A stretch of DNA of 64,000 nt. Origin: Marinobacter sp. S6332. GTDB taxonomy: Bacteria; Pseudomonadota; Gammaproteobacteria; Pseudomonadales; Oleiphilaceae. A program made the position numbers and the translations under genes. This document shows, piece by piece, positions 8,051 to 17,090 of this stretch (positions are counted from its first letter, which is position 1; the number at the start of each line of letters is the position of its first letter). The stretch is taken from assembly GCF_023016045.1 (NCBI RefSeq), contig NZ_JALKAP010000001.1:186001-250000 (forward strand). Direction: 5' to 3'. The notes beneath the pieces are model-generated. The model was not told the DNA's origin and did not search any database. It saw nothing but the letters and a program-made list of their open reading frames with translations.

Positions 8051-9619
8051 TTAAAGTGCGCAGGCCGCTTCCGCCAAATCATCCCCAGTACAACCGTAGA
8101 TATTATTTCTGAAGTTCACCACCGCAGGCGACAGGCGCGGCTGGGTGCAGTTGAGGTAGGTATTATTGACCATCTGATCAATCAACAAGTGAGGCAGCGG
8201 ATTACCCTCAGCATCAAACTGTGTCAGGTCCGCAGGGTTGGTTGGATAAACCAGACCAGTGTTAACTTCCTCATACTGAGGCGCCGGATTACCGTTGATA
8301 TTGCGGTTCGCACAAATCCGGTCTTCAGGACCATAAGGATCGTAGTTCACGCCGTCGGCAGCGGCATCTGCCCCCACAATCATATTGAACCCGGCAAGAT
8401 CAGTGGTGTTTGACAGCAACTCGCCAATACCATCATAGAGGATAGCCGGGAAGGTCTGCGCCATGCCTGTGCTGTTCTGATCAGAGGTGTAGCCACCAAT
8501 AATAGGTGCTAGCAGGTCCCCACGCGGGGCTCCGCCATTACGAGCGATCGTGTTGTCGTGCAGATAGACGTTCTTCAGTATTGGGCTCCAACCATCAACT
8601 ATGGTAGCGCCGAAGCTCGTCGGGTAGCTCGCCACATCATCCTCAATTAAGAAGTAGCTGGTGATAGCAACTGCGGTGGTGTCGTTGTCCGTAATCTGGT
8701 TGTTGTAAACTTCCACATCACTGGAGGCTAGGATAATCACCCCCGTACCCGGCGGCACAGCGCCAACCACACCGGCACCTACGTTATCGGCGTTGTTTGC
8801 GTAAATCTGGTTATTGAAAATCCGCACATTGCTGCCATAGGCCTTGTCCAGCCCCGGCAGATCGAATGATAAAATACCGCCAGAGTTTCCAACGGCAATA
8901 TTGTTGTAAACATCGGCCATGCTGGAGTTTTCAATTTCAATACCGGCAACGTTATTTTTCGCCGTATTGTTACGCACCACGATGTTCTCTGACTGGCCAA
9001 CATAAATGCCCGCATCCGCCGAGCCATATGCGTAGTTGTTTTCCATCAGCACGTTCTGGCTTTTAAGGGGGTACAGGCCATAGGCGCCGTTATCTGATTC
9101 CAGCTCGCCTTCCCAAACGGTCGCGGTGTTGGTGATGTGAATACCGTTTACGTTGGTCGTTTTGATGCCATTTTTGGGCGCCTCGTAAACAGCTAAATCG
9201 CGAACGGTAATGCCGTTACCGCCCTGAAAACGAAACGCGTCGTCGCCATTGGATGTACTGAAATCGAGAATCGTCTCATTCATACCGTGGCCAGCAATCG
9301 TAAGGCCTCTTGCGCTGTTCACAACAATACTTTCAGTCACAACAAACCGGCCCTTCGGCAGCACTACCAATGCATCTTCCGGGGCCTCAAACAAAGCTAA
9401 AGAAAGCGCTTCGGTAATATTCTCGCCATCTGCCGCATCCGGGGCTACGAAGATGGCACCGTCCGGAATTGCAAATCCGGAGGTGGTTGTTCCAACAACG
9501 CTTTGGGCATCTTCGCCATCTTTACCGTCTTTGCCGTCATCCCCACAACCTGCCAACAGTAACCCGCTGGCTAATGCTGAGATCGTGAAAATTTTTGAGA
9601 GCTTCGTTCTATGACGCAT
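8051..9619 (-). CDS. parallel beta-helix repeat lipoprotein, partner of the dihaem cytochrome
   Basis: The protein has 522 residues from the ATG at 9619, which is preceded by AAGGGG; a longer frame to 9697 lacks such a site. Lipobox LLLAGC gives C25 as the lipidated residue, followed by a short collagen-like tract (GKDGKDGED). The middle shows right-handed parallel beta-helix repeats rich in Asn and Val/Ile (NNYAYGSADAGIYVG, VRNNTAKNNVAGIEI, VYNNQITDNDTTAVAI), as in NosD and pectate-lyase-like folds. Family knowledge: this type occurs beside or fused to the dihaem family encoded next door; function is unknown. Such helices often bind or cleave polysaccharides, but no catalytic residues can be named. 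Confidence 0.83.
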   Translation of the reverse strand: MRHRTKLSKIFTISALASGLLLAGCGDDGKDGKDGEDAQSVVGTTTSGFAIPDGAIFVAPDAADGENITEALSLALFEAPEDALVVLPKGRFVVTESIVVNSARGLTIAGHGMNETILDFSTSNGDDAFRFQGGNGITVRDLAVYEAPKNGIKTTNVNGIHITNTATVWEGELESDNGAYGLYPLKSQNVLMENNYAYGSADAGIYVGQSENIVVRNNTAKNNVAGIEIENSSMADVYNNIAVGNSGGILSFDLPGLDKAYGSNVRIFNNQIYANNADNVGAGVVGAVPPGTGVIILASSDVEVYNNQITDNDTTAVAITSYFLIEDDVASYPTSFGATIVDGWSPILKNVYLHDNTIARNGGAPRGDLLAPIIGGYTSDQNSTGMAQTFPAILYDGIGELLSNTTDLAGFNMIVGADAAADGVNYDPYGPEDRICANRNINGNPAPQYEEVNTGLVYPTNPADLTQFDAEGNPLPHLLIDQMVNNTYLNCTQPRLSPAVVNFRNNIYGCTGDDLAEAACAL

Positions 9620-9949
9620 AGGTGTCCCCTTCTTGCTTATTGTTAGTTTTTCGCAGGCGCGTTCTTGATAAAAATGAACAACGCGCCACACCAACATTAT
9701 TCATGAGCAGTAAGCAAAGCGAGGACAAACGACAATCAGAAACACCAAGCCTCTGTGCAATTCCTTCAATGCACTGTGCCACATGGCTTTCACGGCAACT
9801 TTTTTCACTGACGAATTCTTTAAATGAGGGCTTTTTAAGTTTTTGTTTAGGTTTTCGAGGGTAGGTTTACGTTATTGAAACTCGTCGAAGGTAGTGCCCT
9901 GGAGCGTTAGCGGAGAGAGGCATGTGACAAGCAAAAGCGATCAGTTATA
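9620..9949. other. 330-base intergenic stretch upstream of two diverging genes
   Basis: No gene is supported here. It carries the ribosome site of the beta-helix gene (near 9626-9632) and must contain promoters for that gene and for the EAL gene. It is AT-rich around 9800-9870, with runs of T on the + strand. No convincing operator repeat was found. Confidence 0.4.
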
Positions 9950-11557
9950 GTGTTGGAAAGTCTGCAAGGAATTCGCTGCCAGATGTTCGATGCTGCTAAA
10001 AAAACTCGCTGGGCCAACGCCCTCATCAGTATATTAGTCGGCATCGGCACCTTTTTTGTCTATTTCGTTTTAATTCTCGCCTTGGTGGTTCAAGGCCTGC
10101 TGACATCGCACTATGAAAAGCTGAACGCTCTGATTTCCGAAGCTGAAAAAATCGGGGCCGAGAGTATCGAAATCATCGATCGACTGAATGCTCTTGCTGT
10201 CGATAGCTGCACAGATGAGCTGCTTAGCATTATGCGAAAGGAACTGTTTTTCGCCAGCCGCATAAGAGACATCGGGTTTATCAAAGACGACCTTTTAGTT
10301 TGCACAACGGGTCAGGGAGTTCTTGAAACACCGGTCAAGCAAGCTCCGTGGGATTTCATTAACGAGCGAGGAATCAAACATTGGCCAAACGCTCGCCTTG
10401 TTCTTTTTGATGGCGAGATTACCGCCACAGTTGCAGAAAGAGGCCAGTTCAACGTTGTTTTTGACACTCGATGGTTGGAACAACAGGCAGCCATAAGCAC
10501 CCATTGGGAGCTTGTATACCGCAACAATCGATCCGAAACTATGCACACCTATGGTGACACGGGGCTATTTCGAAATTTGGCTGAAAAATCAGCGCAGGCT
10601 GTGACTCTCACATCCACCTATTCGGAAGCCTGCAGCACGACCATCCCCTACTGTGCAGGCATGGAAACGAAGCACCAAGACGTTATCAAGCGCAATCAAG
10701 CTTTTGCGGCCTATGCTTTATTGATTGGTATCGCTTTGAGTGTCGGGGCCAGCCTCTTAATCAGGCCCTTTCTTAAAAAACGACTGGGCACTGAGAATCG
10801 AATAATTAGAGGCGTAAAGCAAAGCGCCTACTTCCCACTGTATCAGCCGATTGTTGATTTGGAGAGCGGAGAGGTTATCGGGTGTGAAGTTCTAGCCCGG
10901 TTCAAAGACGCCTACGGCGCTATATATCCAGATGAGTTTATCCCTGCACTGGCCCGAGCCAAGCTTAGTTGGCCGTTTACCCAATTGATCATGCAAAAGA
11001 CCTTAGAGGATTTGAGCCTTAGACCGGGCTTACCCGAAGGTTTCAAAGTAAACATCAATCTATTCCCTTCCGATATCGCTCAAAGCCGGGTACAAGGCGC
11101 GGATATTTCATTGGCACTTGCTGCATCTCGCTTTCATATTACATTTGAAATCACCGAGGATGAGCAGCTCGACTCGGCAACAGCCAGAGCCTGCCTTGAC
11201 TGGATCAAGCAGCAGAAATTTGAGCTGGCTGTAGATGACTTTGGCACTGGTTACTCCAACCTATCCAAAGTGCGTGATCTGGGCTGCAACACCTTAAAAA
11301 TCGACCGCAGTTTTGTGTTTGATATCGACTCTGGAGGCCTTGGCGCAGTGCTGGTGCCGTTGATGGTCCGTATTGCCAGCGAGTTGGGCATGGAGGTCGT
11401 CGCCGAAGGGGTCGAGACGGAAGCTCATGCCGCCATTGTTCGTAGAATGGGAGCCAGATTCGCGCAGGGCTGGGCGTTTGGCAAGCCCATGACAGCAGCA
11501 GATTTAGAGCAGCGCGTGTACGCAACAGCGTCAACAGCGTCAACAGCGGAGCCCTAA
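9950..11557 (+). CDS. CSS-motif EAL-domain c-di-GMP phosphodiesterase
   Basis: Up to 535 residues. Two membrane helices (about 24-50 and 250-268) flank a periplasmic domain with the Cys-containing CSS-type pattern (VDSCTDELL ... LLVCTTGQGV), which in enterobacterial relatives responds to thiol redox state. The C-terminal EAL domain keeps the key residues: CEVLARF, NINLFPSD, EITEDE, VDDFGTGYSN, KIDRSF and VAEGVET. It is therefore probably an active phosphodiesterase lowering c-di-GMP. The GTG at 9950 has no clear ribosome site; the ATG at 9983 (524 residues) is a good alternative with AAGGA upstream. The last codons form three 9-base repeats and the stop lies in a hairpin loop. Confidence 0.88.
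   Translation: MLESLQGIRCQMFDAAKKTRWANALISILVGIGTFFVYFVLILALVVQGLLTSHYEKLNALISEAEKIGAESIEIIDRLNALAVDSCTDELLSIMRKELFFASRIRDIGFIKDDLLVCTTGQGVLETPVKQAPWDFINERGIKHWPNARLVLFDGEITATVAERGQFNVVFDTRWLEQQAAISTHWELVYRNNRSETMHTYGDTGLFRNLAEKSAQAVTLTSTYSEACSTTIPYCAGMETKHQDVIKRNQAFAAYALLIGIALSVGASLLIRPFLKKRLGTENRIIRGVKQSAYFPLYQPIVDLESGEVIGCEVLARFKDAYGAIYPDEFIPALARAKLSWPFTQLIMQKTLEDLSLRPGLPEGFKVNINLFPSDIAQSRVQGADISLALAASRFHITFEITEDEQLDSATARACLDWIKQQKFELAVDDFGTGYSNLSKVRDLGCNTLKIDRSFVFDIDSGGLGAVLVPLMVRIASELGMEVVAEGVETEAHAAIVRRMGARFAQGWAFGKPMTAADLEQRVYATASTASTAEP
11523..11549 (+). repeat. three tandem 9-base repeats at the end of the EAL gene
   Basis: The unit CAACAGCGT occurs at 11523, 11532 and 11541 (the last copy ends in G). 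It encodes Ala-Ser-Thr-type residues at the C-terminus (ATASTASTAEP). Such a run can change copy number by slippage without altering the reading frame. Confidence 0.75.
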
Positions 11558-11567
11558 GCGGGCTCCG
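11547..11567. terminator. hairpin between convergent EAL and nhaD genes
   Basis: CGGAGCCC (11547-11554) pairs perfectly with GGGCTCCG (11560-11567) around the loop TAAGC, which contains the TAA stop of the EAL gene. It lies just downstream of nhaD on the other strand, so it may act in both directions. No clear T-run follows on either strand, so terminator function is inferred. Confidence 0.5.
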
Positions 11568-11578
11568 TATGAGAACAA

Positions 11579-13087
11579 TCAAAACAGGTTAGCGTTCAAC
11601 CACATGTGCGTGACAATCGACGCGGCGTACCCCAGTGCAATAACCGGTGTCCACCGCAGGTGCGACATGAGAGTGTAGTAGCCCCGCGCCTGCCCCATCA
11701 GCGCTACGCCAGCGGCAGAGCCAATGGACAGCATAGAGCCACCAACGCCAGCCGTAAGCGTAACTAGTAGCCACTGCCCATGCGACATGTCAGGTTCCAT
11801 CGAGAGCACGGCGAACATCACCGGAATGTTGTCCACGATGGCAGACATAACACCCACCGCAATGTTGGCGCCCGTGGCGTTCCAGTCGCTATACAGAATC
11901 TGGGATACCTCGGCGAGATATCCAATGTAACCAAGCCCGCCTACACAAAGCACCACACCGTAGAAAAACAGCAGTGTATCCCACTCTGTGCGCGCCATCG
12001 GGTTGAAAATGTCGAAGGGTACCGCTTTGTCGAGCCGCTCAAGAAGACGAGTATTCTTGTGGTTTTCAGCCCAAACCCGTTCGCGGGCCACACCCCGCTT
12101 GAAGCTTAGTTGCAGGTAGTAGCTCAGGAACTGCAGGTAAGCCAAACCCATCATCATACCAACCACCGCAGGGAGGTGGAGGAAGTTGTGGCCCAGCACC
12201 GCAGTCGTGATGGTGAGGAGAAATAGCACCACGGTGCGACGGGCACCGCGCTTCATGATCACAGGGTCTGATGTATCTTTTGGTGGCTCATTGGGAATGG
12301 CAAAACTCATGATCACGGCTGGCACCAGAAAGTTGACAGCAGAAGGAATGAACAATCGGAAAAACTCAGTAAACTCCACGACGCCTTTCTGCCAGACCAT
12401 CAGTGTAGTGATATCTCCAAACGGTGAAAAAGCTCCACCAGCATTCGCCGCCACTACGATATTAATACAACCAAGGCCGATAAAACGCGGGCTGTCCTCA
12501 CCCACTTTCATCAACACTGCACACATCAGTAATGCTGTAGTTAGGTTGTCGGCAATGGGCGAGATGAAGAATGCCAACACACCGGTAATCCAGAATAGGC
12601 TGAGATAGCTAAAGCCTTTGCTAACCAACCAGCCACGCAATGCGTCGAAAAGCTGGCGTTCCTCCATGGCATTTATGTACGTCATAGCCACTAGCAAAAA
12701 TAGCAGCAACTCAGAGTATTCCAACAAATTATGCTTCAAAGCCGCATTAGCGCTCTCGGTATCGCCGTTCATAGCAGCCGCGCCAGCAACTAGAAACCAG
12801 ATTAAGCCCGCCGCCAGAAGCACCGGTTTGGACTTGCGTAGGTGCAGCTTTTCTTCAAGCATAACGAACGCATAAGCAATAGCGAAGATAACTACCGCAA
12901 TGTAACCCACCGGATGGTGGGTCAGGCTCTGGGCGCCGGATTCGGCGGCACTGGCAAATACGCTAAACCCAAAAGAAAAAATCGCGAAGATGAACAAAGT
13001 CATTTTCGCGACGAGGTTACGGGAGGCGGTTGCTTGCGTGCAGCAACGCCGGACAGGAAGCTTTTCAGAACTGTGATTTTCGGTCAT
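11579..13087 (-). CDS. nhaD: NhaD-type Na+/H+ antiporter
   Basis: The protein has 502 residues with about 12 membrane helices. Conserved NhaD stretches include LLEYSELLLFLLVAMTYINA, FFISPIADNLTTALLMCAV, ANAGGAFSPFGDITTLMVW and SAIVDNIPVMFAVL. NhaD exchanges Na+ (or Li+) for H+ at the inner membrane and is common in marine and haloalkaliphilic bacteria. The N-terminus is 28 residues longer before MTLFIFAIFSFGFSVFASAA, which looks like a signal-like first helix; the ATG at 13003 is an alternative start. Neither start has a strong ribosome site. The gene is monocistronic and converges on the EAL gene. Confidence 0.9.
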   Translation of the reverse strand: MTENHSSEKLPVRRCCTQATASRNLVAKMTLFIFAIFSFGFSVFASAAESGAQSLTHHPVGYIAVVIFAIAYAFVMLEEKLHLRKSKPVLLAAGLIWFLVAGAAAMNGDTESANAALKHNLLEYSELLLFLLVAMTYINAMEERQLFDALRGWLVSKGFSYLSLFWITGVLAFFISPIADNLTTALLMCAVLMKVGEDSPRFIGLGCINIVVAANAGGAFSPFGDITTLMVWQKGVVEFTEFFRLFIPSAVNFLVPAVIMSFAIPNEPPKDTSDPVIMKRGARRTVVLFLLTITTAVLGHNFLHLPAVVGMMMGLAYLQFLSYYLQLSFKRGVARERVWAENHKNTRLLERLDKAVPFDIFNPMARTEWDTLLFFYGVVLCVGGLGYIGYLAEVSQILYSDWNATGANIAVGVMSAIVDNIPVMFAVLSMEPDMSHGQWLLVTLTAGVGGSMLSIGSAAGVALMGQARGYYTLMSHLRWTPVIALGYAASIVTHMWLNANLF

Positions 13088-13228
13088 GACATCTGGCTCA
13101 AAAGTTAGGGGCGCACATTATCAATCAAAGTGCACCTGGCAAACCATAGCTTCCGTCAAGTTGACTTGATCAATGTCGTTTACAGCTACCCTCCTACCTA
13201 TTCTGCCCAAAACTGATTTGAAGCTTGG

Positions 13229-15031
13229 TCAGCTATACAACGACTCAATCACTTCCGCGTACTTCTCAAAGATTTTGCTACGGCGTACTTTCATGGTGGC
13301 AGTCACTTCGTCATCGTCGTGATCCAGCTCTTTGCTCAGCAGGTGGAAGCGCTTGATCTGGGCCACTTGTGGTAGTCTTCCGTTACCCTTATCCACCTCT
13401 GCCTGAATCAGTTCCTGCACCTTCTCATGCTCGGTTAGGCTGCGGAATGTGGTGTAGGCAATCCGCTCCTGCTCCGCCCATTTTGCCGCAGTTTCAAAAT
13501 CTACCTGAATTAACGCTGAAACATATTTCCGGGCCTCACCGATGACAATGCATTCCTTAATGTAGGGGCTTGCCTTAATCGTATTCTCAATCTCCGTGGG
13601 CGAGAGGTTCTTACCTCCTGCGGTAATCATGATGTCTTTGAGGCGATCAACAATTCTTAGCTGCCCATCCTGCCACTCACCCACGTCGCCCGTGTGCAGC
13701 CAGCCGTCTCTCAGAGTAGCCTCCGTTGCTTCATCATTTTTGTAGTAGCCTTTAAAGACTGTGCCGCCCCGCATGAGTATTTCATCGTACTCACCCAATG
13801 CCACCTCAAGCCCGGAAACCGCCGTACCGACCGTGCCAAGGCACACTTTGTCTAGGCGTTGAGCGGTTGCAACACCGGTGCTTTCGGTCTGGCCAAAAAC
13901 CTCAACCAAAGGCACTCCTAAAGTGCGGAAGAACTGCAGAATACCCGTTGAAATGGGGGCTGCGCCGGTCAATGCGATGGTGCAACGGCGCAAACCGATG
14001 AAGTTCTGCAGAGCACGGAATACAAGCCAGTAGTACAGGCTATAGGTAAGCCGTTCACCAAGGCTCCAGTTTGTTTTGGGCTTGGTTGCCATAGGTTCAC
14101 AGGCTTTTATAGCGCGGGCAAAGAGAGCCTGCCGCAGGCGTCCGGTTTCCTGCATCTTGATGTAGATGGAGGAATGGAGCTTTTCCCAAATTCGCGGAAC
14201 ACCCAGAAAAAATGTCGGCGCAATTTCCCGAAGGTCCTCTTGAATCGTGCGCAGGCTTTCACCAAAGCTCACTGCGCTGCCCACATAAACAGGGGCTATA
14301 TTAGTCAGGGCCTGTTCGGCCACATGACACAATGGCAGATAGGACAAGCTGGTGCTGTGTTGGTCCACTCCTAAAAGCTCCACTAGGCCGGGCGCAGCGG
14401 CATGCAGATTGCCCCAGCTGATCATCGCACCTTTGGGCCGGCCGGTAGAGCCCGAGGTGTAGATCATCAGGGCTATCTCGTCCATCTGCTGGCTGTCGAG
14501 CAACTCATCAATCAACCCAGGGTGGTTGTTCTCGAATTCCCGCCCAATTTTCTCGACCTCATCGAAGGATGAGGGTGGTTCCGGATAAGACCGGAGCCCC
14601 TTCGGATCAATAACAATATTGTGCTTGAGTTGAGGTAGCTCGGGCCAGGCTTCCAGAACCTTATCGGTCTGCTCCTGATCTTCGCACACCACCATTTCTG
14701 CATCACTGTGCTCAAGCACATAGGCCACTTCATTCCATGGACTGGTAGGATAAACCCCCACGCAGATCCCTTTCACCAGACCTATACCCATCTGGGCGAT
14801 AACCCACTCAACCCTGTTTTCGGAAATAATGGCAACATGGCCACCCTCTGAAAGACCGAGTGCTCGTAGGCCCAAACCAAAGTGCCGCGCCCGTTGATAA
14901 TAGTGCTGCCAGGAGCAGGTCTGCCAAATACCAAAATCTTTCTGCCTGAGCGCCAGCATGTCAGGGCGTTCTTTCGCATGGGCCCGTAGCATTTGTGTCA
15001 GCGTGAGATCACGAATTTGCGGTGTGCTCAT
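13229..15031 (-). CDS. long-chain-type acyl-CoA synthetase (AMP-binding)
   Basis: The protein has 600 residues from the ATG at 15031, which overlaps the livF stop as ATGA; an in-frame GTG at 15040 is less likely. Adenylate-forming motifs: YTSGSTGRPKGAM (phosphate loop), VFGQTEST, HTGDVGEW and the C-terminal hinge around DRLKDIMITAGGKNLSP. It activates a carboxylic acid to its CoA ester via an acyl-AMP. Being the last gene of a branched-chain-type ABC import operon suggests that the importer brings in the acid it activates. The actual substrate (fatty, branched or aromatic acid) cannot be told from sequence. Confidence 0.88.
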   Translation of the reverse strand: MSTPQIRDLTLTQMLRAHAKERPDMLALRQKDFGIWQTCSWQHYYQRARHFGLGLRALGLSEGGHVAIISENRVEWVIAQMGIGLVKGICVGVYPTSPWNEVAYVLEHSDAEMVVCEDQEQTDKVLEAWPELPQLKHNIVIDPKGLRSYPEPPSSFDEVEKIGREFENNHPGLIDELLDSQQMDEIALMIYTSGSTGRPKGAMISWGNLHAAAPGLVELLGVDQHSTSLSYLPLCHVAEQALTNIAPVYVGSAVSFGESLRTIQEDLREIAPTFFLGVPRIWEKLHSSIYIKMQETGRLRQALFARAIKACEPMATKPKTNWSLGERLTYSLYYWLVFRALQNFIGLRRCTIALTGAAPISTGILQFFRTLGVPLVEVFGQTESTGVATAQRLDKVCLGTVGTAVSGLEVALGEYDEILMRGGTVFKGYYKNDEATEATLRDGWLHTGDVGEWQDGQLRIVDRLKDIMITAGGKNLSPTEIENTIKASPYIKECIVIGEARKYVSALIQVDFETAAKWAEQERIAYTTFRSLTEHEKVQELIQAEVDKGNGRLPQVAQIKRFHLLSKELDHDDDEVTATMKVRRSKIFEKYAEVIESLYS

Positions 15032-15837
15032 GACAGCCACCGCTTACGACGTTTGTAGTGCTTGATGTCCCGATAGCTTCGAGCTTCGCCTTCTTTGCCG
15101 CCAACACCCAGATAAAACTCCTGAACGTCTTCATTGGACGAAAGCTTGTCTGCCGGGCCATCGATTACGATTTTGCCGTTTTCCATAATGTAGCCGTATG
15201 AAGCAATAGCTAGGGACACTGCCGCATTCTGCTCAACTAGCAGTATGGCCGTACCCTGCTCACGGTTTATTCGCGCGATAATAGTGAATATTTCTTCCAC
15301 CAGCTGCGGCGCCAGACCAAGCGACGGTTCGTCCAGCATGATTAGCTCTGGCTGGGCAATCAGTGCGCGACCAAGTGCCAGCATTTGTTGCTCGCCACCA
15401 GATAGATAGCCCGCTAGCTGCTTGCGGCGCTCTCTCAGGCGCGGGAAATAGTCGTAGACCAGCTCATAAGAGTCGTTCAGCGAGGTTTTACGCCCGCTAA
15501 GGGCGTAGGTTGCTGCAACGAGATTTTCTTCAACGGACAGATCTTCGAATACGCGACGCCCCTCCATAACATGGAAAAGGCCATCACGTACCAGTTTTTC
15601 CGGTGCCATTCCTTTCAATGGGTGGCCCTTGAAGCGGATCTCTCCGGCAGTCACCTCGCCATCCTCCAAAGCAAGCAACCCAGACACACTTTTCAGTGTG
15701 GTGGACTTGCCAGCACCGTTGGAACCCAGCAGCGCCACAATGGCGCCACGGGGAACACGCAGTGACAGGCCCCGGAGAACCTGCACCGCCTTGTTGTAAA
15801 CCACTTCTATGTTATCGATTTCCAGCAAGGCTTCCAT
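15028..15837 (-). CDS. livF: branched-chain-type ABC transporter ATP-binding protein LivF
   Basis: The protein has 269 residues. Walker A GSNGAGKST, signature LSGGEQQ and Walker B IMLDEPSLG are all intact, and the LivF-type strings AVQVLRGLS and GLFHVMEGRRVFEDLSVEEN are present. It is longer than usual by about 30 residues at a basic C-terminus (KHYKRRKRWLS). It powers import together with LivG. It overlaps the acyl-CoA synthetase by 4 bases and follows the binding-protein gene by 8 bases. Confidence 0.88.
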   Translation of the reverse strand: MEALLEIDNIEVVYNKAVQVLRGLSLRVPRGAIVALLGSNGAGKSTTLKSVSGLLALEDGEVTAGEIRFKGHPLKGMAPEKLVRDGLFHVMEGRRVFEDLSVEENLVAATYALSGRKTSLNDSYELVYDYFPRLRERRKQLAGYLSGGEQQMLALGRALIAQPELIMLDEPSLGLAPQLVEEIFTIIARINREQGTAILLVEQNAAVSLAIASYGYIMENGKIVIDGPADKLSSNEDVQEFYLGVGGKEGEARSYRDIKHYKRRKRWLS

Positions 15838-15845
15838 AGAGCGTC

Positions 15846-17054
15846 TCAGTCGAGGTGAATCCAGTCAGATACCGGCTCATAGCGAGCTTCTTTCGCGTTT
15901 ACGCGCCAGATGCGGCCAACCGGGAAGGACATGTCTTTCACTGTCACCGGAATGCCGATAATGCCGCCGGTATCCCAGTTTTCGATAGACGCTAGAGATT
16001 CAGCCATGTTTTCAGCGGTGAGCTCTTTACCGGCGTCCATGGTGCGCTTGACCACTTCGGTCCAGACCATCGCGTTGAACCAGCCCTGCATATAACCCGT
16101 TGGACGGTAGCCCGCATCCGGATCACTCTTTTCTGCCGTAGCGCGCAGTGCATCGAGCATTGGCCCGCTTTCGGCGCTGTCATAATAGTTGTAAGGCATA
16201 ACGCCCATATAGCCGTCAGCATCTGCGCCCATCTTGTTGATAATCAGCTTGTCACTGGACCAGAAGGTACCCATGAATTGGGTATCCAGACCCATCTGGC
16301 GCATCTGCACCATGAACTCGTTTATGGGCGACAACACATAGCCGTGGAATACCACAAAGTCCGGACGCACCCTGCGCAGCTTCAGGATTTCTGCAGACAC
16401 ATCCACACTGCCGGGCTTGGTAACGATTTCCTCTACAACTTTGATACCCATCTCGGCAGCTTTGGCCTTGCCGTTTTCAACAGGGTCTTTGCCGAACTCG
16501 GTATCGCTGTACACAAAGGCAACGGTAGGCATGTCGCCATCTTTTCCTTGGGTAGCAATGTACTCAAGAATAATGCCGAACATCTGGCTGTAGTTCGGGC
16601 CGGGGATGAACTGATACGGATACTGCTCATTGTCCGTCAGCGCGGTGGCAAAGGACGCACCGCTCATCAGCGTAGTGCCTCTGCTGTTCAATTCGGAGGC
16701 AATGGTTTTCATGAACCCGGTACTGTCACCGTAATAAACCGGCACTTTGTTACTGCCGGTGATTTTCTTGAAGGCAGCTACGGAACGGTCAACCTCATAG
16801 CCGGTATCTTCCATTACATACTTCACCGGATGACCGTTAATCCCACCTTCGCTGTTGACCCAGGTTGTGTAATCCGTAAGGCCTGCATGAAGATGCACGC
16901 CAGCAAAGGCGAACACACCAGACAGAGGTATGGAACCACCAAACACGATGGGTTCTTTGTCCTGAGCCATAACAGGCGCCGCAGCTGCAAGAGCAGCGGC
17001 CATACTACCGATGCCTACAAGCCTGCGGCTTTTGTTGAGAATGCTTTTGAACAT
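15846..17054 (-). CDS. branched-chain-type ABC transporter substrate-binding protein
   Basis: The protein has 402 residues with a signal peptide ending near AAAPVMAQD. The mature part is a type I periplasmic binding protein of the LivK/hydrophobic-amino-acid family (PIVFGGSIPLSGVFAFAG; STGFMKTIASELNSRG; YSDTEFGKDP). Members associated with acyl-CoA synthetases often bind carboxylates rather than leucine, so the ligand here is open. The gene sits inside the operon between livM and livF. Confidence 0.85.
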   Translation of the reverse strand: MFKSILNKSRRLVGIGSMAAALAAAAPVMAQDKEPIVFGGSIPLSGVFAFAGVHLHAGLTDYTTWVNSEGGINGHPVKYVMEDTGYEVDRSVAAFKKITGSNKVPVYYGDSTGFMKTIASELNSRGTTLMSGASFATALTDNEQYPYQFIPGPNYSQMFGIILEYIATQGKDGDMPTVAFVYSDTEFGKDPVENGKAKAAEMGIKVVEEIVTKPGSVDVSAEILKLRRVRPDFVVFHGYVLSPINEFMVQMRQMGLDTQFMGTFWSSDKLIINKMGADADGYMGVMPYNYYDSAESGPMLDALRATAEKSDPDAGYRPTGYMQGWFNAMVWTEVVKRTMDAGKELTAENMAESLASIENWDTGGIIGIPVTVKDMSFPVGRIWRVNAKEARYEPVSDWIHLD

Positions 17055-17090
17055 GTTACTTCTCCTTGCGGCTTCTTGTTGTTTAATCCA

